Shown: positions 38,260-48,772 of the stretch, in pieces | Position numbering within the stretch: position 1 is the first letter of the stretch | How the letters are laid out: each line of letters begins with the position of its first letter | Source: Virgisporangium aurantiacum | GTDB lineage: Bacteria > Actinomycetota > Actinomycetes > Mycobacteriales > Micromonosporaceae | Length of the DNA stretch: 64,000 nt | Assembly (NCBI RefSeq): GCF_016863635.1 | Contig: NZ_BOPG01000004.1 | Coordinates: 62,001 to 126,000, forward strand | Direction: 5' to 3' | The notes under the pieces: model-generated | Database searches by the model: none | What the model saw: the letters and a program-made list of their open reading frames with translations, nothing else | What the model was told of the DNA's origin: nothing | Translations under genes and position numbers: made by a program

Positions 38260-40971
38260 ATGGCGGAGCACGGACGGCGGTCACCCGACCGGCTCGTGCG
38301 GCTACTGCCCGCGGTCGCGGTCGGGGTCGTGGGGCTGGCGATCCTGCTGTACGTCGCGCGCGCGACCGGTGTCGTGGACCGTGGCGGCAACCTCCTGGCC
38401 GGCCTGCTGAGCATGACGAACTGGACGCTGGGCACGGTCGTGGCGGTCGACACCGCCCGCGCGGCCGGGCGCACCGGTACGGCGTCGGGCCCCGGGGTGC
38501 GCCGGTCGTGGCTGCTGCTCGCCTGGTCGATGGGGCTCACCGCGGCCGGTGCGGCCGTCGGCGGCGCGACCGGCCGGTCCGACGGCGCGGCCGATGGCCA
38601 GGTCAGCTCCGTGCCGATGGCCGCGTTCGTGCTGTACATCGTGGGCCTGCTGATGTTCGTGGCGGCGATGGCGGTCCTGCCGGTGCCGTGGCACCAGTTG
38701 CGGAACCGGCGGACGGTCGTCCTCGACCTGGCGGTCGTCGGCTGCGCGACCGTCGTGATGATGTGGTACCTCGCCACCCAGCTGCTGCACGCCACCGGGC
38801 GGTCGGGTGCCCTGGAACTCACGCTGATCCTGGGGTGCGTCACCGGCTGCGGCCTGGTCGCGGTCGGCAAGCTCATGATCACCGGCGCCGAGCCGCTCGA
38901 CCAGGTGTCGATGCGGCTGCTCGGCGGGTCCCTCGTGATGAGCGCGATGGCGGCCGGCGGTCTGGCCGCGCTGACGCCGTGGACCGGGCTCACCCCGGAG
39001 ACCGTGGTGCTGCCGGTCTCGGCGGTCGGGTGGATGCTGGCGGCCCGCCGGCAACGGGTCGCGCTGGCCGACCCCGACGCGGCCGCCGCCCGCACCCGCC
39101 GGCGACCCTTCAGCGTGGTGCCGTACGCGGCGGTCGTCCTGTTCAACCTGCTCGCGCTGGTGGCCGAGATGCGCGACCTGCCGCGCCACGAGATGCTGCT
39201 GGTCGGGTCCGTCGTCCTGACAACGCTGATCATCGTCCGCCAGATCACCGCGTTCCACGACAACGCCCGGCTGGTCGGCCGCCTCGACGAGAGCCTGCGG
39301 GACGTGCGCGCGCAGGAGCACCGGTTCCGGGCGCTGGTTCGCAACTCGACCGACGTCGTCTCGATCACCGACAGCACCGGCCGGATCACCTACATCAGCC
39401 CGGGCATCGAGAAGATGCTCCAGATCACGCCGGAGCAGGTGCTGGAGGGCTGCCGGATGGTCGTCCACCCCGACGACCGGGAGGCGCTCGCCGAACAGCT
39501 GGCCCCCTCGTACGCCGGGCCGGGCGCGACCGCGCACGGCGAGGCCCGGTTCCGGCGGGCCGACGGCACCTGGCGCCGGCTCGAGGTGCACAGCACCAAC
39601 TTCTTCAACGACCCGGTCATCAAGGGCATGGTGAGCAACGCCCGCGACGTCACCGAGGCCCGGCGGTACCGGGACGACCTCGCCTACCAGGCCACCCACG
39701 ACGACCTGACCGGCCTGCTCAACCGCACCCTGTTCGCGAGCGTCGCCGACGAGGCGCTCGCCACCGACGAGCCCGCCGGCACCGTGATGGTGCTGGTGGA
39801 CCTGGACGACTTCAAGCTCATCAACGACCGGCTCGGCCACGCCGTCGGCGACGCGCTGCTGCGCGACGTCGCCACCCGGCTGCGCGACGGCCTGCGGCCG
39901 CAGGACACGGTGGCCCGCCTCGGCGGTGACGAGTTCGCGGTGCTGCTGCGTGACGTCGTACCGGACGAGCGGATGGAGATCGCCCGCCGGCTCATGGGCG
40001 AACTGGAGCAGCCGGTGACGGCGAAGGGCTACGACCTGCTGGTGCGGGCCAGCGTCGGTGTGGCTCCGGGGACGCCCGGCATCACCGCCGCCGAACTGCT
40101 GCGCCGGGCCGACCTCGCGATGTACGCGGCGAAGAACCAGGGCCGCGGCCGGTGCGTGGAGTTCGACCAGAGCATGGACCAGGCCGCGCAGGAGCACGCC
40201 CAGCTGGCCGCCGACCTGTCCGTCGCGATCGACCGTAACGAGCTGGCGCTGGTGTACCAGCCGATCGTCACGCTGCCGCACGGCGAGCTCAGCGGCGTCG
40301 AGGCGTTGGTGCGGTGGCAGCACCCGGTGCGCGGGTTCGTGTCGCCGGTCGAGTTCATCCCGGTCGCCGAGCGCACCGGGCTGATCACCGCGCTGGGCGC
40401 GTGGGTCCTTTACGAGGCCTGCCAGCAGGGCGCGGCCTGGCTGCGCGAGCTCGGCCCGGCCGCACCGGGCCGGATCAGCGTGAACGTGTCGGCCCGCCAG
40501 CTCATCGAGCCCGACTTCCCGACCGTGGTGGAGGCGGCGCTGCTCGCGTCGGGCCTGCCGGCGGAGAAACTGACCGTCGAGATCACCGAGACCGCGGTGT
40601 TCGACGGCGGCCCGGCGCTCGTCGCGGTCAACGCGATGAAGGACCTCGGCGTCCGGGTGGCGCTGGACGACTTCGGCACCGGTCACTCGTCTCTGGGCCT
40701 GCTCCGCACCGTCCCGATCGACGTGTTGAAGGTGGACAAGTCGTTCGTCGACGGCGTGGGTCAGAGTCCGGAGCAGGAGGCGATCATCACGTCGCTCAGC
40801 CAGATCGGTTCCGCGATGCGGCTGGTCGTGGTCGCGGAGGGCGTGGAGACCGGTGCGCAGGCCGACCGGCTGTACGAGCTCGGGTACCGGTACGCGCAGG
40901 GCTACCACTTCGCGCGTCCCCTGAAGGCGCCCGAGATCGCCGGTTTCGCCCTGAAACCGAGCCCGGTTTAG
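38260..40971 (+). CDS. Membrane PAS-GGDEF-EAL protein (c-di-GMP turnover)
   Basis: 903 residues. About nine membrane helices (12-330) are followed by a PAS domain (about 352-468), a GGDEF domain with intact GGDEF (555-559) and an RxxD inhibitory site (RPQD, 546-549), and an EAL domain with EAL (681-683) and DDFGTG (803-808). All catalytic motifs look intact, so both cyclase and phosphodiesterase activity are possible; the net direction cannot be told. GAGGAG precedes the ATG. Single gene between ddl and the PLP lyase, with its stop overlapping the convergent gene's stop by 4 bp. Confidence 0.95.
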   Translation: MAEHGRRSPDRLVRLLPAVAVGVVGLAILLYVARATGVVDRGGNLLAGLLSMTNWTLGTVVAVDTARAAGRTGTASGPGVRRSWLLLAWSMGLTAAGAAVGGATGRSDGAADGQVSSVPMAAFVLYIVGLLMFVAAMAVLPVPWHQLRNRRTVVLDLAVVGCATVVMMWYLATQLLHATGRSGALELTLILGCVTGCGLVAVGKLMITGAEPLDQVSMRLLGGSLVMSAMAAGGLAALTPWTGLTPETVVLPVSAVGWMLAARRQRVALADPDAAAARTRRRPFSVVPYAAVVLFNLLALVAEMRDLPRHEMLLVGSVVLTTLIIVRQITAFHDNARLVGRLDESLRDVRAQEHRFRALVRNSTDVVSITDSTGRITYISPGIEKMLQITPEQVLEGCRMVVHPDDREALAEQLAPSYAGPGATAHGEARFRRADGTWRRLEVHSTNFFNDPVIKGMVSNARDVTEARRYRDDLAYQATHDDLTGLLNRTLFASVADEALATDEPAGTVMVLVDLDDFKLINDRLGHAVGDALLRDVATRLRDGLRPQDTVARLGGDEFAVLLRDVVPDERMEIARRLMGELEQPVTAKGYDLLVRASVGVAPGTPGITAAELLRRADLAMYAAKNQGRGRCVEFDQSMDQAAQEHAQLAADLSVAIDRNELALVYQPIVTLPHGELSGVEALVRWQHPVRGFVSPVEFIPVAERTGLITALGAWVLYEACQQGAAWLRELGPAAPGRISVNVSARQLIEPDFPTVVEAALLASGLPAEKLTVEITETAVFDGGPALVAVNAMKDLGVRVALDDFGTGHSSLGLLRTVPIDVLKVDKSFVDGVGQSPEQEAIITSLSQIGSAMRLVVVAEGVETGAQADRLYELGYRYAQGYHFARPLKAPEIAGFALKPSPV

Positions 40972-42056
40972 ACCGCCTTCAGCGCCGCCTGGAGGTCGGC
41001 GACCAGGTCGGCCTCGTCCTCGATCCCGCACGACAGCCGCACCAGGCCGGGCGACACGTCGTCGCCCCACTGCTCGCGCCGGTCGGCGGTGGTGTGCAGG
41101 CCGCCGAAGCTGGTGGCGGCGGCGATCAGCGTGCTCGCGGTGAGGAACCGGTCGACGGCCGCCTTGTCGGCCAGCGTGAACGTCACCACGCCCGGCACCC
41201 GGCGCAGTTGCTTCCGGGCGAGGTCGTAGGCCGGATCCGCCGGGCGTCCCGGCCACCGCACCGAGACGACGGCCGGATGGGCCGCGAGAACCTCGGCCAC
41301 GGCGGCGGCGTTGGTGCTCTGCCGGGCCAGCCGCAGGTCGAGCGTGCCCATCGAGCGGTGCACCAGCCAGGCCTCGAACGGGCCCGGAATCGCGCCGCCG
41401 AGCGCGCGCCAGGAGCGGAACTTCTCCGCCAGGCCGGCGTCGCGGGTGGCCACGTAGCCGATCAGCACGTCGGAGTGGCCGGCCAGCGCCTTGGTGCCGG
41501 ACGCGACGGAGACGTCGGCACCGAGGTCGAGCGGCCGCTGGCCGAGCGGCGTCGCCGTGGTGTTGTCCACCGCGACCAGCGCTCCCGCCGCGTGGGCTGC
41601 CGCGCTCAGCGCGGGCAGGTCGCACATGTCCAGGCCCGGGTTGGCCGGGCTTTCCAGGAGGACGAGGGAGACGCCGGCGAAGTCGGGCGCGGGACCCGCC
41701 GTGGGGGCGTACCGGACGCTCGGCAGCATCTGCTCCGCCAGCGCCCGGCCGGCGAAGTACCCGTCGGACGGCACGACGACGCTGCCGTTCCGCCCGCACA
41801 CCTGGAAGACCGCCGCGATCGCGGCCATGCCGCTGGCGAACGCGACGCACTCGCCGCCTTCGAGTTCGCCGATGGCGGCTTCCAGCGCGACGCGGGTGGG
41901 GTTGTCGGGCCGGCCGTAGCCGGGCGTGCCCGGTTGCGGCCCCGCGACGGGGTCGAGGTGGTACGGGGCGGCGAACACCGGACCGGGCAGGAACGGCTGC
42001 CCCGGTACGGGATCCGGCAGCCCGGCATGGGCGACGCGCGTTCCGTCTCCGGTCAC
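40968..42056 (-). CDS. PLP-dependent cystathionine gamma-lyase/synthase-like enzyme
   Basis: 362 residues of the Cys/Met-metabolism PLP family. PLP-binding Lys189 lies in [12 protein letters not shown], and the cofactor Asp is in [10 protein letters not shown]. Members cleave or form cystathionine and related thioethers; which reaction is used here cannot be decided. GTG overlaps the gpsA stop (GTGA), an unusual partner for gpsA. Confidence 0.92.
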   Translation of the reverse strand: MTGDGTRVAHAGLPDPVPGQPFLPGPVFAAPYHLDPVAGPQPGTPGYGRPDNPTRVALEAAIGELEGGECVAFASGMAAIAAVFQVCGRNGSVVVPSDGYFAGRALAEQMLPSVRYAPTAGPAPDFAGVSLVLLESPANPGLDMCDLPALSAAAHAAGALVAVDNTTATPLGQRPLDLGADVSVASGTKALAGHSDVLIGYVATRDAGLAEKFRSWRALGGAIPGPFEAWLVHRSMGTLDLRLARQSTNAAAVAEVLAAHPAVVSVRWPGRPADPAYDLARKQLRRVPGVVTFTLADKAAVDRFLTASTLIAAATSFGGLHTTADRREQWGDDVSPGLVRLSCGIEDEADLVADLQAALKAV

Positions 42057-43048
42057 TCCGGTTTCACACTCCTGCCCATCAGGGCGCCGACGGCGATCCG
42101 CGGGTCGAGGCCCTCGTGACAGACCCGCTCGACCTGCGCGGTGATCGGCATCTCGACGCCGTGCCGTTGGGCCAGGTCACGGATCGCCAGGCAGCTCTTG
42201 ACGCCCTCGGCCGTCTGCCGGGTGGCCGCCTGCGCCTGCTCCAGCGTCTCGCCCCGGCCGAGGTGCTCGCCGAACGTGCGGTTCCGCGACAGCGGCGACG
42301 AGCAGGTGCCCACCAGGTCGCCGAGGCCGGCCAGGCCGGCGAACGTCAGCGGGTCGGCGCCGAGCGCCACGCCCAGCCGGGCCGTCTCGGCCAGCCCGCG
42401 GGTGATCACCATCGCCCGGGTGTTGTCACCGAACCCGAGCGCGGTGGCCATCCCGTACGCCAGCGCGATCACGTTCTTCACCGCGCCACCGAGTTCGCAG
42501 CCGACGACGTCCTCGTTCGTGTACGGGCGCAGGTACCGGGTGGTGATCGCCTTCTGCACGAGTTCCGCGCGGCCGGTGTCGCGGCAGGCCACCACGGTTG
42601 CGGCGGGCTGCTCGGCGGCGATCTCGGCGGCCAGGTTGGGGCCGCTGACCACCACCACCCGCTCGTCGGGCACGTCGGCGGCCTCGGCGATGACCTGGCT
42701 CATCCGCTTGGTGGTGCCGAGCTCGATGCCCTTCATGAGGCTGATCAGGGTGGCGTCGGACTCGATCACCGACGACCAGTCGGCGAGGTTGCCGCGCAGC
42801 GTCTGCGACGGCACGGCGAGCACCACCAGCTCGGCGCCGCGGATCGCCTGCCGCGGGTCGGTGGTGGCGGTGACGCCCACGGGCAGCCGCAGCGCCGGCA
42901 GGTAGTCGGGGTTGGTGCGCTGTTCCCGGATCGCCGCGGCGACGGCCGGCCGGCGCGCCCACACGGTGACGTCACAGCCGGCGTCGGCCATGATCTTCGC
43001 GAACGCCGTCCCCCACGACCCGGCGCCCAGAACGGCGGCACGCGTCAT
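42053..43048 (-). CDS. gpsA: Glycerol-3-phosphate dehydrogenase [NAD(P)+]
   Basis: 331 residues. NAD-binding GAGSWG (8-13) and the C-terminal domain with [13 protein letters not shown] and GLGDLVGTC. Makes sn-glycerol-3-phosphate for phospholipids. GGAG precedes the ATG. It is 76 bp after a PlsC-like acyltransferase, so two steps of phospholipid synthesis are adjacent. Confidence 0.98.
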   Translation of the reverse strand: MTRAAVLGAGSWGTAFAKIMADAGCDVTVWARRPAVAAAIREQRTNPDYLPALRLPVGVTATTDPRQAIRGAELVVLAVPSQTLRGNLADWSSVIESDATLISLMKGIELGTTKRMSQVIAEAADVPDERVVVVSGPNLAAEIAAEQPAATVVACRDTGRAELVQKAITTRYLRPYTNEDVVGCELGGAVKNVIALAYGMATALGFGDNTRAMVITRGLAETARLGVALGADPLTFAGLAGLGDLVGTCSSPLSRNRTFGEHLGRGETLEQAQAATRQTAEGVKSCLAIRDLAQRHGVEMPITAQVERVCHEGLDPRIAVGALMGRSVKPE

Positions 43049-43124
43049 GCCGGGTCTCCACTTCGTGGCGACCCGCCCTGACCGGGGCGGCTCTGCTGAA
43101 TGGTGCCCTCGCACAAGTGCTCGG

Positions 43125-43859
43125 TCACGACGGCTCCTCGGCCTTCGAGTCGGCCTTGGCGGCCGAGGACGGGCTCCAGATCGGCGGCGCCGGTTCCCCG
43201 CGCAGTTCGGAGATCATCTCGCGGAGCCGGTTCATGATCTCGGTGGTCATCTCGTTGAGCACCGGGCTGGTGGGCGGCTGCCCGGCCCAGCGCGACAGGT
43301 CGACCGGCGGACCGGCGGCCAGGGTCACCGGGGTGCGCGGCCGCACCCGCCACTTCTTGGTACGCGGGTCGAAGATCTTCTGCGCGCCCCAGCTCACCAG
43401 CGGCACCACGGGCGCGCCGGTGGCGAGCGCGAGCCGCGCCGCGCCGGTCTTGCCGCGCATCGGCCACAGGTCGGGCTCCTTGGTGGTGGAGCCCTCCGGG
43501 TAGATGACCACCGCCCCGCCGGCCTCGATCACCGCGACGGACGCCTCCAGCGCACGGGCCGCGTCGGTGGTTCCGCGCTCCACCGGAATCTGCTGCCACC
43601 GGTGCATCAGGTTGCCGAGCACCGGCACCTTGAACACCGAGCCCTTGATCATGAACTGCGGCCAGCGGCCGGAGTCGTAGACGTAGTGCGCGACGGCGAC
43701 CGTGTCGGCATGCGAAATATGGTTCACGACGATGATCACCGGACCGGTCTGCGGGACGTGCTCGAACCCGCTCCACGTCCGGCGCGTGAACACCGTCAGT
43801 GGTGGCTTGATCGCCATCACCGCGAACCGCCGCCAGAAACCCAAGCCACGCCCGGCCAC
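43125..43859 (-). CDS. 1-acyl-glycerol-3-phosphate acyltransferase-like (PlsC family)
   Basis: 244 residues. Acyltransferase motif H(x4)D with His47 and Asp52 (NHISHAD), and PEGS at 121-124 in place of the usual PEGT. A disordered Ser/Lys/Ala tail follows residue 220. GTG at 43859 is chosen because AGGAGG lies 5 nt upstream; the GTG at 43874 would include the ribosome site in the coding region. Together with gpsA it fits phosphatidic acid synthesis. Confidence 0.93.
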   Translation of the reverse strand: MAGRGLGFWRRFAVMAIKPPLTVFTRRTWSGFEHVPQTGPVIIVVNHISHADTVAVAHYVYDSGRWPQFMIKGSVFKVPVLGNLMHRWQQIPVERGTTDAARALEASVAVIEAGGAVVIYPEGSTTKEPDLWPMRGKTGAARLALATGAPVVPLVSWGAQKIFDPRTKKWRVRPRTPVTLAAGPPVDLSRWAGQPPTSPVLNEMTTEIMNRLREMISELRGEPAPPIWSPSSAAKADSKAEEPS

Positions 43860-43992
43860 GTGTGCCTCCTCCACGCGGAGCCCCACCCGGTTTCGGCCGT
43901 CCGGCCAGCCACTCCGCCGGCCAAACCTTACCGGCGTGGCGCTGGTCACCGCGAGCGACAACCGCCGTGCCGGGTAGGGCACTATCGGGCGG

Positions 43993-44670
43993 GTGGAGTG
44001 GTCGGTGCTCGTCCCGGTGAAGCGGCTGGCCGCCGCCAAGACCCGGCTGCGCGGCGCGGTGGGCGCGGAGCGGCACGAGCCGCTCGTGCTGGCGATGGCG
44101 CAGGACACCGTCGCGGCGGCGTTGGCGGCGCCGGGCATCGCCGATGTGCTGGTGGTCACGGCGGATCCGCTGGTCTCGGCCGCCGTCACGGCGCTGGGCG
44201 CCCGGACCGTCGCGGAACCGGGTCCGGAGTCGGTGCCCGGGGCCGGGTCCGGGGCCGGGTCTGGGGCCGGGTCCGGCGGCCTCAACGCGGCGTTGCGGCA
44301 CGCGGCCGCCACCGCGAGCACAGCCGTGGTCGGCCGCATCGCGGCGCTGCCGGCCGATCTGCCCGCTCTTCGGGGTGACGAGCTGAGCGCGGCCCTGAGC
44401 GCCCTGGCGACCGCCGCCGGTGGCGGGTACGTCCCCGACGCGTCCGGCACCGGCACGGTGCTGCTGGTCGCCGCGGCCGGCGGTCGGCTGGTGCCCAGGT
44501 TCGGCCCGGGTTCGGCGGCCGCGCACGGCCACGCCGGCGCCCGCCGCGTCGAGGGCGACTGGCCCTCGCTGCGCCACGACGTCGACACCCCGGCCGACCT
44601 GGCGATCGCCGTCGCCCTCGGGGTTGGCCCGCACACCCGTGCGCTCCTGCGTGCCGGGATCGCGGTCTAG
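43993..44670 (+). CDS. fbiD: Phosphoenolpyruvate/2-phospho-L-lactate guanylyltransferase (CofC/FbiD)
   Basis: 225 residues. Starts [16 protein letters not shown], the nucleotidyltransferase loop of the family, with ALPADLPAL and the C-terminal HDVDTPADL. It activates phosphoenolpyruvate (or phospholactate) with GTP in coenzyme F420 synthesis, so the organism very likely makes F420. A Gly/Ala/Ser repeat is inserted before the GGLNAAL motif. CACTAT lies 7 nt before the GTG and the ribosome site is weak. Order fbiD-ppk-mutT1 is also found in mycobacteria. Confidence 0.92.
   Translation: MEWSVLVPVKRLAAAKTRLRGAVGAERHEPLVLAMAQDTVAAALAAPGIADVLVVTADPLVSAAVTALGARTVAEPGPESVPGAGSGAGSGAGSGGLNAALRHAAATASTAVVGRIAALPADLPALRGDELSAALSALATAAGGGYVPDASGTGTVLLVAAAGGRLVPRFGPGSAAAHGHAGARRVEGDWPSLRHDVDTPADLAIAVALGVGPHTRALLRAGIAV
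44239..44274. repeat. Three 12-bp tandem repeats inside fbiD
   Basis: Units of the form ggggccgggtcc, the second with one change. They encode GAGS repeated in frame. Confidence 0.85.
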
Positions 44671-44679
44671 GGTTTGGGC

Positions 44680-44877
44680 ATGCAGGGGACGGTCAGCGAG
44701 TTCGACTCCGGCACCGGTGCGGGTGCGGTGCTTCTCGACGACGGGCAGCGGCTCGAGTTCCCCGCCGCCGCGTTCGCGGCCTCGGGGCTCCGACTGCTCC
44801 GCGTCGGCCAACGGGTACGCCTCGATCGGGCGCCGAGCGGCGCGGTCGAACGCGTTGGTCTCGTCACGATGCGCTGA
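44680..44877 (+). CDS. Small cold-shock-domain-like protein
   Basis: 65 residues. [22 protein letters not shown] and VGQRVRLD resemble a shortened cold-shock OB fold but lack the usual RNP aromatic residues. AGGG lies about 8 nt before the ATG. A short protein of this kind between fbiD and ppk recurs in actinobacteria (from memory). Nucleic-acid binding is not certain. Confidence 0.8.
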   Translation: MQGTVSEFDSGTGAGAVLLDDGQRLEFPAAAFAASGLRLLRVGQRVRLDRAPSGAVERVGLVTMR

Positions 44878-44932
44878 GAACCTGCTGTCCGGATCCGTGT
44901 TGTTCGAGCCGCTGACCGGTCATGATGATCCT

Positions 44933-47224
44933 GTGGACGCGAGCGCCTTTCACCCCGATGACCGGAACGGCACCGAGGCGACGGGTGCGGGGAGCAAGCG
45001 GTCCGCGTCCCGTCGCCGCAAGCGCGTCCTCCCGGCGACCGACGGTCTCCGCCGGGCCGCCACCACCTCCGAACCCGTGGCGGCGCAGGCGCCGGAGCCG
45101 GTGCTGACCGAAGCGCCGCGGAACGACCCCGACGCCGCACCCGATCTTCCGGAACTGCCGGCCGACCGGTACTCGAACCGGGAACTGTCCTGGCTCGACT
45201 TCAACGCCCGGGTGCTGACGCTCGCCGAGGACCCGCGCACGCCGCTGCTGGAGCGGGTGAAGTTTCTCGCGATCTTCGCCGGCAACCTCGACGAGTTCTA
45301 CATGGTGCGCGTCGCCGGCCTGAAGCGACGCATGCAGATGGGCCTACCGGTGCGCGGCACCGACGGCCTGCTCCCCCGCGAGCAGTTGGAACGCATCGCG
45401 GTGCAGTCGTCGGAGCTGATGGCGCAGCACGCCCAGTGCTTCACCGACGACGTGGGCCCCGCGCTCGTCGACGAGAACATCGAGTTCGTGCGCTGGCGCG
45501 ACCTCGACACCGCCGAGCGCACCCAGTTGCGCCGGTACTTCCAGGCGAAGATCTTCCCGGTGCTCACGCCGCTGGCGGTCGACCCGGCCCACCCGTTCCC
45601 GTACATCTCCGGCCTGTCGCTGAACCTCGCGGTGGTGGTGCGCGACCCGGACGGCGGGCCGGAGCTGTTCGCCCGGGTGAAGGTGCCGAACAACGTGCCG
45701 CGGTTCGTGTCCGTCGGCGACAACGCCGGACGGGTGTTCCGGTTCCTGCCGGTGGAGGAGCTGATCGCCGCGCACCTCGGTTCGCTGTTCTCCGGGATGC
45801 AAGTGGTGGAGCACCACGTGTTCCGCGTCACCCGCAACGCCGAGGTGGAGCTCGACGAGGACCGCGACGAGGACCTGCTGCAGGCGCTGGAGCGGGAGCT
45901 GGCCCGCCGCCGGTTCGGCCCGCCGGTGCGGCTGGAGGTCGCCGCGTCGATCTCCGACCACGTGCTCGACGTGCTCGTCGGTGAGCTCGACGTCGACATG
46001 CACGACGTGATCCGGGTGCCCGGTCTCCTCGCCCTGAGCGCGCTGTGGCAGGTGTTCGAGGACGTCGACCGGCCTGATCTCAAGGACAAGCCGTTCGTGC
46101 CGGCCACCCACCCGTACTTCGCCGAGGGCGAGACACCGCGCAGCGTGTTCGCCCGCCTGCGCGACAACGACATCCTGGTCCACCACCCGTACCACTCGTT
46201 CAACACAAGCGTGCAGCGGTTCATCGAGCAGGCCGCCGCCGACCCGAACGTGCTGGCGATCAAGCAGACGCTGTACCGCACGTCGGGTGACTCGCCGATC
46301 GTCGACGCGCTGGTCGACGCCGCGGCGTCCGGCAAGCAGGTGGTGGTGCTCGTCGAGTTGAAGGCCCGCTTCGACGAGCAGGCCAACATCGGCTGGGCGC
46401 GGATGCTGGAGCGGGCCGGCTGCCACGTCGTCTACGGGTTGGTGGGTCTCAAGACGCACTGCAAGACGGCGCTGGTGGTGCGGCAGGAGGGCAACCAGAT
46501 CCGCCGCTACTGCCACATCGGCACCGGCAACTACCACCCGAAGACCGCCCGCATGTACGAGGACTTCGGCCTGCTGACCGCCGACACCGAGGTGGGTGCC
46601 GACCTCACCGACCTGTTCAACGTGCTCACCGGGTACAGCCGGCAGACCGCGTACCGGCGGCTCATGGTCGCGCCGCACGGTGTGCGCAGCGGCCTCATCG
46701 AACGGATCGAACGCGAGGCCGAGCAGGCCGCGGCGGGTACGCCGGGCCTGGTGCAGATCAAGACGAACGCGCTCGTCGACGAGGAGATCATCGACGCGCT
46801 GTACCGGGCGAGCCAGGCCGGGGTGAAGGTCGACCTGGTGGTCCGCGGGATCTGCACGCTCAAGCCGCAGGTGCCGGGGCTGTCGGAGAACATCCGGGTG
46901 CGCTCGATCCTCGGCCGGTTCCTGGAGCACTCGCGGGTGTTCCGGTTCGGCGCCGACGGCGAGACCGCCGAGTGGTGGATCGGCTCGGCCGACCTCATGC
47001 ACCGCAACCTCGACCGGCGCGTCGAGGCGCTCGTCCGGGTGACCGACGCCGACGCCCGCGAGCACCTGGGCCGGATAATCACCCTGTGCATGAGCGGGGA
47101 GACCAGCGCGTTCGAACTGCATGCCGACGGTGAATGGCGGCGACGCGTCGCCGATCCCGACGGTGGACCGCTGCAGAACCCGCAGGAGGCGTTGATCCGT
47201 CGCATCGTCGGCAGGGGTGACTGA
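44933..47224 (+). CDS. ppk: Polyphosphate kinase
   Basis: 763 residues of the PPK1 family. After a disordered Lys/Arg-rich head of about 75 residues come the N domain ([17 protein letters not shown]), head domain and two catalytic domains. The phospho-accepting His lies in GLKTHCK and the second His in [17 protein letters not shown]. It makes polyphosphate from ATP reversibly. GTG codons at 44897 and 44933 are both possible; the disordered head gives no help. Followed directly by the CHAD gene. Confidence 0.97.
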   Translation: MDASAFHPDDRNGTEATGAGSKRSASRRRKRVLPATDGLRRAATTSEPVAAQAPEPVLTEAPRNDPDAAPDLPELPADRYSNRELSWLDFNARVLTLAEDPRTPLLERVKFLAIFAGNLDEFYMVRVAGLKRRMQMGLPVRGTDGLLPREQLERIAVQSSELMAQHAQCFTDDVGPALVDENIEFVRWRDLDTAERTQLRRYFQAKIFPVLTPLAVDPAHPFPYISGLSLNLAVVVRDPDGGPELFARVKVPNNVPRFVSVGDNAGRVFRFLPVEELIAAHLGSLFSGMQVVEHHVFRVTRNAEVELDEDRDEDLLQALERELARRRFGPPVRLEVAASISDHVLDVLVGELDVDMHDVIRVPGLLALSALWQVFEDVDRPDLKDKPFVPATHPYFAEGETPRSVFARLRDNDILVHHPYHSFNTSVQRFIEQAAADPNVLAIKQTLYRTSGDSPIVDALVDAAASGKQVVVLVELKARFDEQANIGWARMLERAGCHVVYGLVGLKTHCKTALVVRQEGNQIRRYCHIGTGNYHPKTARMYEDFGLLTADTEVGADLTDLFNVLTGYSRQTAYRRLMVAPHGVRSGLIERIEREAEQAAAGTPGLVQIKTNALVDEEIIDALYRASQAGVKVDLVVRGICTLKPQVPGLSENIRVRSILGRFLEHSRVFRFGADGETAEWWIGSADLMHRNLDRRVEALVRVTDADAREHLGRIITLCMSGETSAFELHADGEWRRRVADPDGGPLQNPQEALIRRIVGRGD

Positions 47225-48772
47225 ATGCTGGAAGAGGAGCGCAAGTACGACGTCGACACGGCTTTCCGGTTGCCGTTGTTGACCGAGGCGCTGCCGAAGG
47301 GCGGCACGGTCGTCCCGTTGCCGCCGAAGACGCTGCGCGCGACCTACTACGACACCGAGACCGCGCGGTTGGCCCGCGCCGGCATCTCCGTGCGGTACCG
47401 CAGCGGCGAACGCGGCAAGCCGCCGTGGACGGTCAAGCTGCCGACGTCGGGCGCGGCCGAGGCGCGCGACGAGATCAACCGCGACGGCACCAAGGGGACG
47501 ATGCCGGCCGAGCTGGTGACCCTGCTGACCGCGTACCACCGGGGCGCGCCGCTCGTTCCGGCGGTCACCATCCGCACGGTGCGCCGGGCGTACGAGTTGC
47601 GCAGCCGCACCGGTGAGGTGCTCGTCGAGGTCGCCGACGACACGGTCAGCGTGCTCGACGGCCGCGACGTCACCTCGCAGTTCCGCGAGATCGAGGTGGA
47701 ACGCAAGGAAGGCGGCACCAAACTGCTCGACCGGATCGAGGCGATCCTGGTCGACGCCGGCGCGAACCGGGGCGCGTTCCTCCCCAAGCACGCCCGCGCG
47801 ATGGGCGAGCGGGCCGCCGCACCGCCCGATCTGACCCCGCCGACCGCTCCGTCGTCGGGGGGCCGGCCGACCGCCGGCGACATCGTGGTCACCGCGGTGC
47901 GCAAGCACATCGAGAAGATCTTTCAAGCCGATCCGTACCTGCGCCTGCGCACCGCGATGCCGGACGGCGACACCCCCGTGCACCAGATGCGGGTCGGCTG
48001 CCGCCGGTTGCGCAGCGACCTCCGTACGTTCAAACCGCTGCTGGACCCCCAGTGGTCCGACAACCTGCGGGCCGGCGCGAGCTGGCTGGCCGAGGTGCTG
48101 GGGGTCGCCCGCGACGCCGAGGTGCTCCGGGAACGGTTGCAGCGCACGGCCGGCGCCGATCCGGTCGCGCCGCTCGACCCGGCGGCCGTCGCCCGGTTCG
48201 ACGCCGACCTCGCCGCCCGGCACGAGGACGCGTTGCAGGCGCTGGAGAACGTGCTCGGCTCGGAGCGGTACGCCACGCTCCTCGACGTCCTCGTGGAGGC
48301 CGCGCGCGAACCGCAACTGGGCGCGGCGGCCGAGGAGAAGGCGGACGTCGCCCTCACGAGGCTGGTGGCCCGGCCGTGGCGGCAGCTCAGCACCTCCGGC
48401 CGCGGCCGGGTCGGCGCCGGCGACCTCGACGTGCTCGGCCTCGACGACGACTGGCACTCGGTGCGGATCCGGGCCAAGCGCGCCCGGTACGCTGTCGAGT
48501 CCGTCGCCAAGCTGATCGGTGGCTCCGCCGCCGCGCTGGGTGAATCGTTGACGGAGGTACAGGAACTGCTCGGGGAGCACCAGGACGCGGCGATCGCGGC
48601 CGAGACGTGGTTGGCGATCGCGCGGTCCGATGTGGACGATCACGCGCTCGCGGTGGCCGCCGGCCGGTTGGTCGAGCGGGAACGGGCGGCGGTGCGCCGC
48701 GCCCGCGAGCGGTTCCCGGCCGCGTGGGCGCTCGCCGACACCCCGGAACACACCGGCTGGCTGCGCTCGTGA
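47225..48772 (+). CDS. CYTH and CHAD domain protein
   Basis: 515 residues. The CYTH domain (1-200) starts with the EEERKYDV signature and has the tunnel residues typical of triphosphate-binding enzymes (VEVERKEGG-like, EIEVERK). The CHAD domain (about 220-510) has VHQMRVGCRRLRSDLRTF. CHAD domains bind inorganic polyphosphate. The ATG follows the ppk stop with no spacer, so the two proteins are made together and probably act on or with polyphosphate. Confidence 0.95.
   Translation: MLEEERKYDVDTAFRLPLLTEALPKGGTVVPLPPKTLRATYYDTETARLARAGISVRYRSGERGKPPWTVKLPTSGAAEARDEINRDGTKGTMPAELVTLLTAYHRGAPLVPAVTIRTVRRAYELRSRTGEVLVEVADDTVSVLDGRDVTSQFREIEVERKEGGTKLLDRIEAILVDAGANRGAFLPKHARAMGERAAAPPDLTPPTAPSSGGRPTAGDIVVTAVRKHIEKIFQADPYLRLRTAMPDGDTPVHQMRVGCRRLRSDLRTFKPLLDPQWSDNLRAGASWLAEVLGVARDAEVLRERLQRTAGADPVAPLDPAAVARFDADLAARHEDALQALENVLGSERYATLLDVLVEAAREPQLGAAAEEKADVALTRLVARPWRQLSTSGRGRVGAGDLDVLGLDDDWHSVRIRAKRARYAVESVAKLIGGSAAALGESLTEVQELLGEHQDAAIAAETWLAIARSDVDDHALAVAAGRLVERERAAVRRARERFPAAWALADTPEHTGWLRS

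Noticed and set aside
38302-41850. A minus-strand frame opposite the GGDEF/EAL gene
   Set aside because: Low-complexity Arg/Gly/Val/His text; the plus strand has all GGDEF and EAL motifs.
43860-43874. GTG at 43874 as start of the PlsC-like gene
   Set aside because: It would place the strong AGGAGG site inside the coding sequence; the GTG at 43859 is correctly spaced from it.
45344-48751. A long minus-strand frame opposite ppk and CYTH-CHAD (about 1135 codons)
   Set aside because: Composition is typical of antisense reading in GC-rich genes, and the plus-strand products are clearly recognised.
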